From assembly GCA_964519385.1 (NCBI GenBank), contig CAZFLR010000008.1:13086-77085 (forward strand): 64,000 nucleotides of DNA, read 5' to 3'. Position numbers and translations under genes: made by a program. The stretch comes from SVFI01 sp964519385. Its GTDB lineage: Bacteria; Bacillota; Clostridia; Lachnospirales; Lachnospiraceae. The stretch's first letter is position 1. Each line of letters begins with the position of its first letter. Positions 34,669 to 42,778 of the stretch are shown here, piece after piece. A model generated the notes under the pieces. The model worked only from the letters and a program-made list of their open reading frames with translations. It was not told where the DNA came from and made no database searches.

Positions 34669-36637
34669 TTCCTGCCATGAAAAGAAAACGCTCCTCATCA
34701 ATAATCTCAACTCCGAGCTCCTTTGCTTTTTTGTTCTTTCCGGACATTGACGTAATATCATTATTAATCAGATAATCCGTCTTTCCTGTCACGCTGCCCG
34801 TCACCTTACCGCCGCGCTGTTCAATCAATTCCTTCAGCTCATTACGATTGCCGAAATGATTCAGCGAACCTGTGATTACAAACACCTGTCCTGCAAGATT
34901 CTGCTCACCTTCATCGGTTGCCGGCTTTTCTATTGTAAGCTCCGTCAATAAACGGTCAAGAATCTCATTGTTTTCTTCCTTAGCAAAATAATCGCAGATT
35001 CCGGCTGCCAGAACCTCTCCGATGCCTTCCACGTCCGCCAGTTCCTGCGCCTGCGCTGTACGGATGCTCTGTAAATCATAATCAAAAAACTTACACAAAA
35101 GCTTGGCATTTGCCAGTCCGATACCCGGTATTCCGAGTGCATAAATTACCTTCGGCAAACTCGTTTCTCTTGCTTTATCTGCGTTTTCAATCAGCTTCTT
35201 ATAGGACTTTTCCCCAAAGCCTTCCATCCGGGTGATGTCGTCCTTGTATCTGTCCAAATGAAACAGGTCGGCATATTCCCTCACAAAGCCTTTTCCAATA
35301 AATTTCTCAAGAGTTGCCTCCGACAAACCGTCAATATTGATTGCATCCCTGCTCACGAAAAGTGCAAAGGACTTGATTTTTTTTGCCGGACATTCCGGAT
35401 TGACACAGCAAAGCACCTCCGCTTCATTGGCAGCCTGTATCTCAACCCTTTTCCCGCACGCCGGACAGCTATCCGGAAGCTGCATCATTCCGCTTCTCGT
35501 CAGATTTTCCGCAAGCTGCGGAATAATCATATTTGCCTTATACACTGTCACTCTGTCTCCGATTCCAAGCTCCAGAGCCTTCATATAGCTCAGGTTATGA
35601 AGGCTTGCCCTGCTCACCGTTGTTCCTTCAAGCTGCACTTCATCAAAGATTGCAACCGGATTGATAAGGCCCGTCCGGCTCGGACTCCACTCCACTTCGA
35701 GCAGAGTCGTCTCCGCTATCTCATCTGCCCATTTAAAAGCAATGGAATGACGCGGGAACTTCGCCGTAAGCCCCAGCGATGCAGAATACTCCAGATCACA
35801 ATACGAAAGCACCAGTCCGTCCGACGGAATATCGTAATGCTTTACCCTCTCCTCGTAAGCTTCTATTGCATCTCTGATGTTTTCTGCATTCACCCTGATA
35901 TATTCCACAACATCAAATCCCTGCTCCTTCAGGAATTTAAACTGATTCTCCCTGTCATTTGCAAAATCCGGTTCCTTCGGTTCCTCATTTCCGACTGCAA
36001 GAACATACGAAAATGCATAAAAATACACACTTCTTTCGGCTGTCACCTCATTGTTGAGCTGACGGACAGAACCGCTGCACAGATTTCTCGGGTTTTTATA
36101 TCTGGCTCCGACATCCTCGATTGCCTCATTAATTCTGTCAAACTCCGAATACGGTATGACCGCCTCGCCGCGGAGTGTCAACGTTCCCGTAAACGGAATC
36201 CTAGCCGGAAGGTTACGGAATACCCTTGCATTGTTCGTCACAACCTCACCGACCTCTCCGTTTCCTCTGGTCACGGCCTTCTTCAGGATTCCGCCCTCAT
36301 AGGTAACTACAATTGTCAGTCCGTCAAGCTTCCACGAAAGCAGACCTTCCTTCTCTCCAAGCCATCCGGCAAGCTCATCCCTGCTTTTCGTCTTTGCCAG
36401 AGAAAGCATCGGTTTTTCGTGTCGTTCCTTCGGAAGCGCATCCACAGCCTCGTATCCGACACTCACAGTCGGCGAACCCGAAAGAGTGATTCCCGATTCC
36501 TGCTCCAGTGTCATTAGCTCATCATATAACCGGTCATATTCATAATTGCTGATAATCTCCGTATCCTCCGCATAATATGCTTTTGATGCTTTATTCAAAA
36601 GAGTTATCAGTTCCTTCATTCTTTCCTTCTGATTCAT
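34658..36637 (-). CDS. ligA: NAD-dependent DNA ligase
   Basis: A 659-aa ligase that seals nicks in replication and repair using NAD+. Domain order is standard. Ia and adenylation domains carry catalytic Lys103 in SWKLDGL. The OB fold is followed by a four-cysteine zinc finger (CPACGKR, then CCVNPECPAKK), helix-hairpin-helix repeats (GIPGIGLANAKLL, VEGIGEVLAAGI), and a C-terminal BRCT domain starting VFVITGSLNHFG. ATG 36637 is preferred because AAGGA sits 7 bases upstream; an upstream in-frame ATG at 36658 has no ribosome binding site. It is 36 bases after the pseudouridine synthase gene. Confidence 0.96.
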   Translation of the reverse strand: MNQKERMKELITLLNKASKAYYAEDTEIISNYEYDRLYDELMTLEQESGITLSGSPTVSVGYEAVDALPKERHEKPMLSLAKTKSRDELAGWLGEKEGLLSWKLDGLTIVVTYEGGILKKAVTRGNGEVGEVVTNNARVFRNLPARIPFTGTLTLRGEAVIPYSEFDRINEAIEDVGARYKNPRNLCSGSVRQLNNEVTAERSVYFYAFSYVLAVGNEEPKEPDFANDRENQFKFLKEQGFDVVEYIRVNAENIRDAIEAYEERVKHYDIPSDGLVLSYCDLEYSASLGLTAKFPRHSIAFKWADEIAETTLLEVEWSPSRTGLINPVAIFDEVQLEGTTVSRASLHNLSYMKALELGIGDRVTVYKANMIIPQLAENLTRSGMMQLPDSCPACGKRVEIQAANEAEVLCCVNPECPAKKIKSFALFVSRDAINIDGLSEATLEKFIGKGFVREYADLFHLDRYKDDITRMEGFGEKSYKKLIENADKARETSLPKVIYALGIPGIGLANAKLLCKFFDYDLQSIRTAQAQELADVEGIGEVLAAGICDYFAKEENNEILDRLLTELTIEKPATDEGEQNLAGQVFVITGSLNHFGNRNELKELIEQRGGKVTGSVTGKTDYLINNDITSMSGKNKKAKELGVEIIDEERFLFMAGIDI

Positions 36638-36673
36638 GTTTTCATCCTTTTCGCCCATTGACTGTTTAACCGG

Positions 36674-37444
36674 TTACCGGTTCACTGTTCCCGGCACCTT
36701 CATTTCGACCGACTGATAAAGCTGTGCACATTCCTGTCCGGTGAGTAAGCGCGACTCTCCCGGAGTTAATTTCCCCAGCTCTACACTCATTATCCGCACA
36801 CGTTTTAAAGCCTTCACCCTATAGCCGAACGTTTCACACATCCGCCTGATCTGGCGGTTCATGCCTTGTGTCAGAACTATACGGAAGGTATATTTTCCTT
36901 CCACAACAACCCTGCACGGCCTGGTCGTGCGCTCCAGCCCCTTCAGATACACTCCGCGGCTCATATTTTCCGCAAATTCTTCCGTCACTTCACGGTCAAC
37001 CTTTACCACATATTCCTTTTCATGCTTCTGTGAGCCTTTCATCATACGCTGGATAAGTTCTCCGTCATTGGTCAGAAGCATCAGCCCCTCCGAATCCTTG
37101 TCCAGTCGTCCGGCGTAGGTTACCCTTGTTTTGGTTCTGACATAGTCAAGCACCTTTTTGTCTGCAAATTTATCCTTTTCCGTACAGGTGACACCGACCG
37201 GTTTATAAAATGCCAGAATGATTTTCTCCGCACTTCCCTTAATCTCCTTTTTGACCTTCATCTCTTTCCCGCCAAGGAGTTCCACTTTATCAGAAGGCAG
37301 AACCTTCATTCCGCTGTGCGCAGTCTGTCCGTTCACAAGTACCTTCCCCTGCTCTACCAGGATATCCGCCTGTCTTCGCGAACATAGCCCCGCCTGTGCC
37401 AAAAACTTATTTATTCTCTCTGCTTTTTGTTCTACCATCGCCAC
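36674..37444 (-). CDS. rluF: rRNA pseudouridine synthase, RsuA/RluB/RluF family
   Basis: A 256-aa enzyme. The N-terminal S4 RNA-binding domain (INKFLAQAGLCSRRQADILV) is followed by the catalytic domain with the aspartate in GRLDKDSEGLMLLTNDG and the QGMNRQIRRMCE helix. The details (FLAQAGLCSRR, the KPVGVTCTEKD insertion) look closest to RluF, which modifies U2604 of 23S rRNA, but RluB/RsuA cannot be excluded. The start is GTG at 37444 with AAGGA 6 bases away; ATG at 37438 is the alternative. Confidence 0.9.
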   Translation of the reverse strand: MAMVEQKAERINKFLAQAGLCSRRQADILVEQGKVLVNGQTAHSGMKVLPSDKVELLGGKEMKVKKEIKGSAEKIILAFYKPVGVTCTEKDKFADKKVLDYVRTKTRVTYAGRLDKDSEGLMLLTNDGELIQRMMKGSQKHEKEYVVKVDREVTEEFAENMSRGVYLKGLERTTRPCRVVVEGKYTFRIVLTQGMNRQIRRMCETFGYRVKALKRVRIMSVELGKLTPGESRLLTGQECAQLYQSVEMKVPGTVNR

Positions 37445-37512
37445 TCTTAATCCTTAAATTCAGTATCTTTTTATTATACAACAAACGAAAGCCTTTGCCA
37501 AAAGATATCACA

Positions 37513-38289
37513 TCAGTTTAATGCCGAAAATCCAAGTACCACTGCTCCCAGAATCACGAGAATGAAACCTGTCACCCGGTTTAAGGTTTTCGGTGTCGCC
37601 TTATTTGCTAACACTGCTGCAATTCTTGCCCACAGCAGCGTAAAGACAACGCAAAGAATGAAAACGACAATATCCGGTTTCCCGCCGATTGCAAAATGTG
37701 AAGCTGCGCCGGTGAGTGCTGTGAAGGACATGATAAACACACTTGTTCCCACAGCCGTCTTTAACTCGTATCCAAGAACCGATGTGAGAATCAGAAGCAT
37801 CATCATTCCTCCGCCCGCACCGATAAATCCGCATATAAAACCGATAAGCATACCACAAAAGAGCGACTGTAATGCCCTCTTTTTCGCCGGGATATTCTGC
37901 ATCGCTTCCTTGGTTGTCATTACCGGCTTAACAATAAATTTGATACCCAGCATAAAGGTCATAAAAACAGAAAAATTGCCCATCGTTGTTGCCGGAACCA
38001 GACTTGCTATATAGCTGCCGAACACGGTAAAAACCAGTACAGATACCATCATGATAAGTCCGTTTTTGATATCAAGATTTTTATTTTTTCCGTAAGTATA
38101 GGCTGAGACTGCACTTGCCAGCACATCAGAAGACAGTGCGATTCCCACTGCCATATATGGATCCATTTTCAAAAAAGTAATCAGCATCGGACTGATGACC
38201 GCTGCTGCGCTCATTCCGGCAAAACCCGTTCCGAGTCCGGCTCCCATTCCTGCAAAAAAAGTCACTAAAAAAGTAATAAGTAATGTCAA
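37513..38289 (-). CDS. TSUP (TauE/SafE) family membrane permease
   Basis: A 258-aa membrane protein with eight or so helices in two repeats. The TSUP signatures are visible: FFAGMGAGLGTGFAGMSAA near the N-terminus and GFICGFIGAGGGMMMLLIL in the second half. Family members export sulfite, sulfoacetate or related sulfur anions or organic acids; the substrate here cannot be told. It stands alone between the RluF-like gene and the terminator of the next gene. Confidence 0.9.
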   Translation of the reverse strand: MTLLITFLVTFFAGMGAGLGTGFAGMSAAAVISPMLITFLKMDPYMAVGIALSSDVLASAVSAYTYGKNKNLDIKNGLIMMVSVLVFTVFGSYIASLVPATTMGNFSVFMTFMLGIKFIVKPVMTTKEAMQNIPAKKRALQSLFCGMLIGFICGFIGAGGGMMMLLILTSVLGYELKTAVGTSVFIMSFTALTGAASHFAIGGKPDIVVFILCVVFTLLWARIAAVLANKATPKTLNRVTGFILVILGAVVLGFSALN

Positions 38290-38337
38290 TGTTCTATTCT
38301 CTCCTGTACTGTTATTCTTTGCGGCAAAACCGCGCCC

Positions 38338-38366
38338 AAAAAGAGGACACCTTTACAGATGTCCTC
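38338..38366 (-). terminator. terminator of the sigma-D controlled gene
   Basis: Stem GAGGACA/TGTCCTC (arms 38360-38366 and 38343-38349) followed on the minus strand by TTTTT, 17 bases past the stop of the 203-aa gene. Confidence 0.85.
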
Positions 38367-38382
38367 CCCACCGTGCTTTTAA

Positions 38383-38994
38383 TTATTCGGTTACAACTTC
38401 TTTTTTGGAATTGAAATATTCCTCAAACTTTTTATTCACCGCATCATACGTCTTCTGGGAAATCTCCGGAAGTTCTCCTCCCCATTTCTTCTTTGCCAGC
38501 GCAAAGCCCTTCTCAAACGCTGCCTGCATCTCTTTCATCTTATCTTCGTCATCGCCTGCCAGTGCCATTGCAAAATCATAAATCCTGCTTGAGGTCTGGT
38601 TCACACCCCAATAGCCATCCTCTGCGATATCTGCCTGCGCCTGTGCTTTGGTCTGTGCATCTACCGTAAAGTTGCCGCTTGCCAAAAATCTCCAGATGTT
38701 GTTTGCCTGACCATATGCATTACCCTGTTTTGCAAGCATATCATGTACAAGCTGTGTCATCTGATTCATGCGTGCCTGATTCTCCGCCTTTATCTGCTGG
38801 ACAATTGCACTGCGATCCTGTTTTGAAACTGCCTTTGATGCCTGCTTTGCATCTGTCGAAGGTTCATAAACCACACCTTCTCTGACGGTTGTCTTCGCAT
38901 CTGCTGTCTTCTCTGCAGCCGCCTCTGTCTTTGGTGTTCCGGCTGAATACGCTGCATATGCATTTACACTGCCGCTTACTCCGTTTACATTCAT
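38383..38994 (-). CDS. conserved protein of unknown function under a sigma-D promoter, 203 aa
   Basis: The protein has no classical signal peptide or membrane helix. The N-terminal 55 residues are low-complexity and Ala/Ser/Thr-rich, like the unstructured ends of flagellar export substrates. The rest is helical, with a conserved-looking block AQADIAEDGYWGVNQTSSRI near residues 120-140 and a central MTQLVHDMLAKQG helix. From memory this block recurs in other Lachnospiraceae proteins of no known function. The ribosome binding site AGGAGG is strong. A near-perfect sigma-D (FliA-type) promoter upstream and a terminator downstream make it a single-gene motility-regulon unit. It might be a secreted flagellar accessory or motility-linked protein, by inference from the promoter only. 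Confidence 0.8.
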   Translation of the reverse strand: MNVNGVSGSVNAYAAYSAGTPKTEAAAEKTADAKTTVREGVVYEPSTDAKQASKAVSKQDRSAIVQQIKAENQARMNQMTQLVHDMLAKQGNAYGQANNIWRFLASGNFTVDAQTKAQAQADIAEDGYWGVNQTSSRIYDFAMALAGDDEDKMKEMQAAFEKGFALAKKKWGGELPEISQKTYDAVNKKFEEYFNSKKEVVTE

Positions 38995-39019
38995 ATCTGT
39001 TCCTCCTTGATTCTGCTCA

Positions 39020-39037
39020 GGGCAAGTCCATTTGCCC
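39020..39037 (-). other. hairpin in the leader of the 203-aa gene
   Basis: GGGCAA pairs with TTGCCC around a 6-base loop in the roughly 57-base leader, about 25 bases before the start codon. Role unknown; it may stabilise the transcript. Confidence 0.4.
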
Positions 39038-39057
39038 AGTTAACGTTTCCAAACTAT

Positions 39058-39085
39058 ATATCGGCATAAAACCCATATATATTTA
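39058..39085 (-). promoter_or_regulatory. sigma-D (sigma-28, FliA-type) promoter
   Basis: On the minus strand TAAA (39082-39085) is followed after 16 bases by GCCGATAT (39058-39065). This matches the Bacillus SigD consensus (TAAA, 14-16 bases, GCCGATAT) at every defined base. It points at the 203-aa gene, 64 bases away. Confidence 0.8.
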
Positions 39086-39140
39086 GACTTTCTATAGTAA
39101 TTTATTATAAAACCTTTCCGTTGAAAAAACAACCCCGGAT

Positions 39141-41372
39141 TCAACTCTCCAACTGCCTATTGGCTTGTCTTTTCAGACTTGCAAATCGCTCATCCGTCTC
39201 TGCCTGCAGAAGTTCCAATACTTCCCTGTATTCTTCCTTCTGCAAATGCCTGGTTCTTCCCATCATGGAAATCCAGTCCGCCACAGGAATCTTTTTCCCG
39301 TCCTTTTCAGGGTCAGCCGACAGTCTCGTTACTCCCTGTTCCACCTCATAGAGTGGAAAAAAACAACTGTTTACCGCCGCCTCAATCACGCGACGCTCGG
39401 TTGACGGCTTATCATTCCAGTTGAGCGGGCAAGCAGAAATTGCTTTTATATAAGCCGTTCCTGTCGTCTTTGCATAATACGCCGCCTTCGCTGCCTTTCT
39501 GATAAAATCTGCCGGATGAGACTCTGCAGCCGTCGCTACATACGGAATTCCCGCCGCTGCCATGATTGCCGGCATATCCTTGTGAAAAAAGTTTTTTCCA
39601 AACTGCGTCTTCCCGACATGAGACGTGGAGCTGCGCGCTCCAAGCGGAGTGGAATAAGACAACTGATATCCCGTATTCATATATCCGCCATTATCATATT
39701 CAAAAATGAGCAGTCTGTGTCCCCTTAGTGCCGTTCCAAGCGCAGACCCCATACCTATATCAAGTCCTCCGTCTCCACTGACCATCACAAAAATAATATC
39801 TCCAGGCGGAATTTCTCCCTTTTCCTGCTTGCGATGGCAAATCTCAGCCACTCCGCTCAGCGTTGCAGCTCCATTCTGAAACAGGTTGTGTATATACGGC
39901 ACTTTAAAGCTCGTACGCGGATACGCTGTCGTCACAATCATCGCGCAGCCTGTCTGAAACAATAATACAACCGGATCCTCAATTCCTCTCAAAAGAAGAT
40001 TCAAATTAACCAAAATACCGCAACCCGGACATGCACCGTGTCCCGGCGCAATCCTTCCCGGCATTGCCGTTATATCATTTAATCTGCCTCCGGTTACCTT
40101 AAGCTTACCATCTTTTCCCGGATTCACTTTTGTCGCTCCGATATTGCTTCTCTCTCTTGTCACAGGTGCAAACAATGGCTCCTTTGCTCCATTCTCCCGG
40201 CTTCCCGGTGTCACTCCGTAATAAGTCATTTCCGGTTTCGCAGTATCATCCGCCCAGGAAAGTAAAGTCTTTGCATCCTCTCTGCTAAAATCCTTTCCGC
40301 CCATACCATATACAATATTTTTCACCTGCAAAGTGCTGCCTGCTTTCTGGAGTGCTGCCCGCACCTCCAGAGACAGATTTCCACCGCCACCGCCGTAGCT
40401 GTCCTGCCGGTCTCCCACCAGTATATGCTCAACACCTGACAAAGCCTGCGCAAGCTCCTTTTCCGGAAAAGGACGTAACACATGAAGTGTCAATGCTCCC
40501 ACTCTCTGCCCGTCTCTACGTAAATCCTCCACTGCTTCCATTGCCGTGTCATAAGCGGAGCCCAGAAGGACAAGTGCATTTTTCGCATCCTCACAATGTA
40601 TGGTTTCCACCTTTCCATATTGTCTTCCCGACAGATTATAATATTCCTCAAACAACTCATCCAGCACACGTTTCGTCTCTTTCATCGCCAGATGAAGCTG
40701 ATATCTGTTGTTCATCAAATCCGGTTCATTCATGTAGGAGCCGACCGTAATCGGATTATCCAAATCCCAAAATGGATAAGGTTCTATTTTCGGTCCTATA
40801 AACCTTTTTACCACGTTATCATCAGCAAACCGAACACACCTCGACTTCTGATGGCTGGTAAAAAAACCGTCATAAGCGACAACTACAGGTAATCTTACCC
40901 GCTCTGCCAGCCTGAGGGCAATGATATTAAAATCGTAAACCTGCTGCACCGTATTGGCAAAAAGAATCGGCCACCCGGCATTTAAAAGATACATAATGTC
41001 ACTGTGGTCTCCCTTGATTGAAAGCGGCCCCGAAACCGTTCTGCATACTACATTCATTACCATAGGATAACGGGTTCCTGATTGCACCGGAAACTGTTCG
41101 ATGGCATAGAGAAGTCCGTTTGCACTTGTCGCATTGACGACACGGCCTCCGGCAACTGCCGCCCCATAACAAATACCGGCAGCACTGTGTTCGCCCTCCG
41201 CAGCAATCATGACAATGTCGGTCTCTCCGTTTGCACGCATAATATCCAGATTCTCTGCAATTTGTGTTGAAGGAGTAATCGGATAATATCCCATCAAATC
41301 GTATCCTATCTGCTTAATTGCAATGGCTGCCATCTCATTTCCCGAAGCATACTCAAGTACCTGTTCTTTCAT
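39141..41372 (-). CDS. 2-oxoacid (pyruvate-type):ferredoxin oxidoreductase, fused alpha and beta subunits
   Basis: A 743-aa fusion. Residues 1-390 or so are the alpha subunit (PorA type): GYYPITPSTQIAE, EGEHSAAG and GDRQDSYGGGGGN. After a linker the beta subunit begins near residue 440 with PGHGACPGCGI and has the thiamine-diphosphate motif GDGGLDIGMGS through EYDNGGYMNTGYQ. The YMNTG variant is like pyruvate enzymes. It needs the gamma-delta partner encoded just upstream, whose stop overlaps its start by one base (TAATG). Reaction: oxidative decarboxylation of a 2-oxoacid to acyl-CoA with reduction of ferredoxin. Which 2-oxoacid is used is not certain. Confidence 0.88.
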   Translation of the reverse strand: MKEQVLEYASGNEMAAIAIKQIGYDLMGYYPITPSTQIAENLDIMRANGETDIVMIAAEGEHSAAGICYGAAVAGGRVVNATSANGLLYAIEQFPVQSGTRYPMVMNVVCRTVSGPLSIKGDHSDIMYLLNAGWPILFANTVQQVYDFNIIALRLAERVRLPVVVAYDGFFTSHQKSRCVRFADDNVVKRFIGPKIEPYPFWDLDNPITVGSYMNEPDLMNNRYQLHLAMKETKRVLDELFEEYYNLSGRQYGKVETIHCEDAKNALVLLGSAYDTAMEAVEDLRRDGQRVGALTLHVLRPFPEKELAQALSGVEHILVGDRQDSYGGGGGNLSLEVRAALQKAGSTLQVKNIVYGMGGKDFSREDAKTLLSWADDTAKPEMTYYGVTPGSRENGAKEPLFAPVTRERSNIGATKVNPGKDGKLKVTGGRLNDITAMPGRIAPGHGACPGCGILVNLNLLLRGIEDPVVLLFQTGCAMIVTTAYPRTSFKVPYIHNLFQNGAATLSGVAEICHRKQEKGEIPPGDIIFVMVSGDGGLDIGMGSALGTALRGHRLLIFEYDNGGYMNTGYQLSYSTPLGARSSTSHVGKTQFGKNFFHKDMPAIMAAAGIPYVATAAESHPADFIRKAAKAAYYAKTTGTAYIKAISACPLNWNDKPSTERRVIEAAVNSCFFPLYEVEQGVTRLSADPEKDGKKIPVADWISMMGRTRHLQKEEYREVLELLQAETDERFASLKRQANRQLES

Positions 41373-42478
41373 TACACCTCATCTCCTTCCATTCTTTTTT
41401 CCGTCAAATATGATTCCGAAGTAATATAACCATCCGGTCCTGCTTCCTCATAATAATCCGGTGTACGAAGAAGTTCCTGATTCGCAATAAAATATTTTTT
41501 CTCCGGGTTTTCAGATTCTTTCCCACACACAAGTGCATTGACAGGACACACATCCACACATCGCAGGCACCCTTTGCAATGATAATAATCCAGACCTTGA
41601 TTAACCATCATTTCCTTTCCGTTAAATTCTCCCCTCTTAAATTGAAACACCATATCCGGACATGTAGAATGACACAATCCGCAATTGATACATTTTTCTT
41701 TTATAAAAAGCGGAATATATCCCTGTCTTGACGGAGAAAGGTCAGCGATGACCGTACTTCCCGGACACGGATTAATCCCCCCTGCCGGAGCCGTCAGATA
41801 TCCCCATCTTGGTTGCTTATCGCTAACTCCTCCGGCGGTTTCCCCCTCGGAATCCTTGTGCGAACAATCAATCCGGTAAACCTCCTGATATCCTCTCCTG
41901 ATTCCATCCAGATTTGCCTGCAGCGCATCCGGATATTTTTTCCCAAGTGTACCCCTGCAAATCTGTTCTCCCGGCGAAGAATCTTCCATTCCCATAAGCT
42001 TAAGTGCTGCTCCAAGCATTATGACATTGATACGCGACTTCGTTTCCATGGCTATACGCATGGCATCGATTCCATATATTCGCGCTCTTTTGGCGTTTCC
42101 CATAAATCCATCCGAAAAATTCAAATCTCCCCTTCCGGAATCATGTGCAACAAGAACAACCGTGTTTTCGTCACATCCTCCCAGTACCGAAGCATCCTTT
42201 AACAGTGCCTGATGAAATATAACCAAAAGATCCGGATTTTCCACCGGAGAATGCTCTCTGATTTCTTTCTTAACGTCAGAAAACCGGACATACCCCTTAA
42301 CAGGCGTTCCGGTTTTTTCTGAACCATAGCTTGAAAAATTACTGCTGTTGACATTCAAATATTTAACTCCGAGTTCTCCAAGCATCTTTGCACAAAGGTT
42401 TGCTCCGAGTCCTCCGATGCTTTCCAGTCGCACCTCATAGTATTCTTTTCCGGATGCCAGTTTTTCTTTCATTCCCAC
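41372..42478 (-). CDS. 2-oxoacid:ferredoxin oxidoreductase, fused gamma and delta (2x[4Fe-4S]) subunits
   Basis: About 368 aa. The first 190 residues are the gamma subunit (EVRLESIGGLGANLCAKMLG, then SSYGSEKTGTPV). The C-terminal third is a bacterial-type ferredoxin domain with CINCGLCHSTCPD and CKGCLRCVDVCP, giving two four-iron clusters. Together with the fused alpha-beta gene it makes a complete four-domain enzyme from two chains. The start is ambiguous: GTG 42478 has GAGG at 8 bases, GTG 42487 overlaps that site, and ATG 42472 is 14 bases away. Confidence 0.87.
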   Translation of the reverse strand: MGMKEKLASGKEYYEVRLESIGGLGANLCAKMLGELGVKYLNVNSSNFSSYGSEKTGTPVKGYVRFSDVKKEIREHSPVENPDLLVIFHQALLKDASVLGGCDENTVVLVAHDSGRGDLNFSDGFMGNAKRARIYGIDAMRIAMETKSRINVIMLGAALKLMGMEDSSPGEQICRGTLGKKYPDALQANLDGIRRGYQEVYRIDCSHKDSEGETAGGVSDKQPRWGYLTAPAGGINPCPGSTVIADLSPSRQGYIPLFIKEKCINCGLCHSTCPDMVFQFKRGEFNGKEMMVNQGLDYYHCKGCLRCVDVCPVNALVCGKESENPEKKYFIANQELLRTPDYYEEAGPDGYITSESYLTEKRMEGDEV

Positions 42479-42532
42479 AACACTCACCTCACACTTTTTT
42501 GAAAATAGTGTTTACCGAATGCCTGAGATTAT

Positions 42533-42685
42533 TCAATATTTTATCATGTCATCCGTGCCATCTGCTGTTGCCGGCACTGTTGAAGCATCGGAAGCACTGC
42601 CTGTATCCGCGTTTTCCTTGCCTTCGTTTAAGGACAGTGTTGCCTTAAAGCCAAACTCTCCGTCATACGCAAGTGACACATTCAT
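42533..42685 (-). pseudogene. possible gene remnant, 50 codons
   Basis: An open frame from ATG 42685 to a TGA at 42533 encodes NVSLAYDGEFGFKATLSLNE, then an Ala/Ser/Thr/Asp-rich tail. The first block looks like a real beta-strand domain piece, but there is no ribosome binding site and the 5' side runs straight into the gdhA terminator. It could be the leftover of a larger gene, or chance. Confidence 0.2.
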
Positions 42686-42710
42686 GGAATTATGTATTGA
42701 TTCCGCAAAA

Positions 42711-42756
42711 AACAAAAAACCCTACACATTTGCCATTTCCCGCAATGTGTAGGGTT
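42711..42756 (-). terminator. gdhA terminator
   Basis: A 13-bp perfect stem (AACCCTACACATT with AATGTGTAGGGTT; arms 42744-42756 and 42718-42730) with a 13-base loop, followed on the minus strand by TTTTTTG. It lies 23 bases past the gdhA stop. Confidence 0.9.
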
Positions 42757-42778
42757 CTCATTTTTTATTAATTATATG

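Noticed and set aside
35258..36517. 419-codon open frame on the plus strand inside ligA
   Set aside because: It is antisense to a complete ligA with all motifs, and its translation is rich in Arg, Cys, His and Ser with no domain or ribosome binding site. It is a codon-bias shadow.
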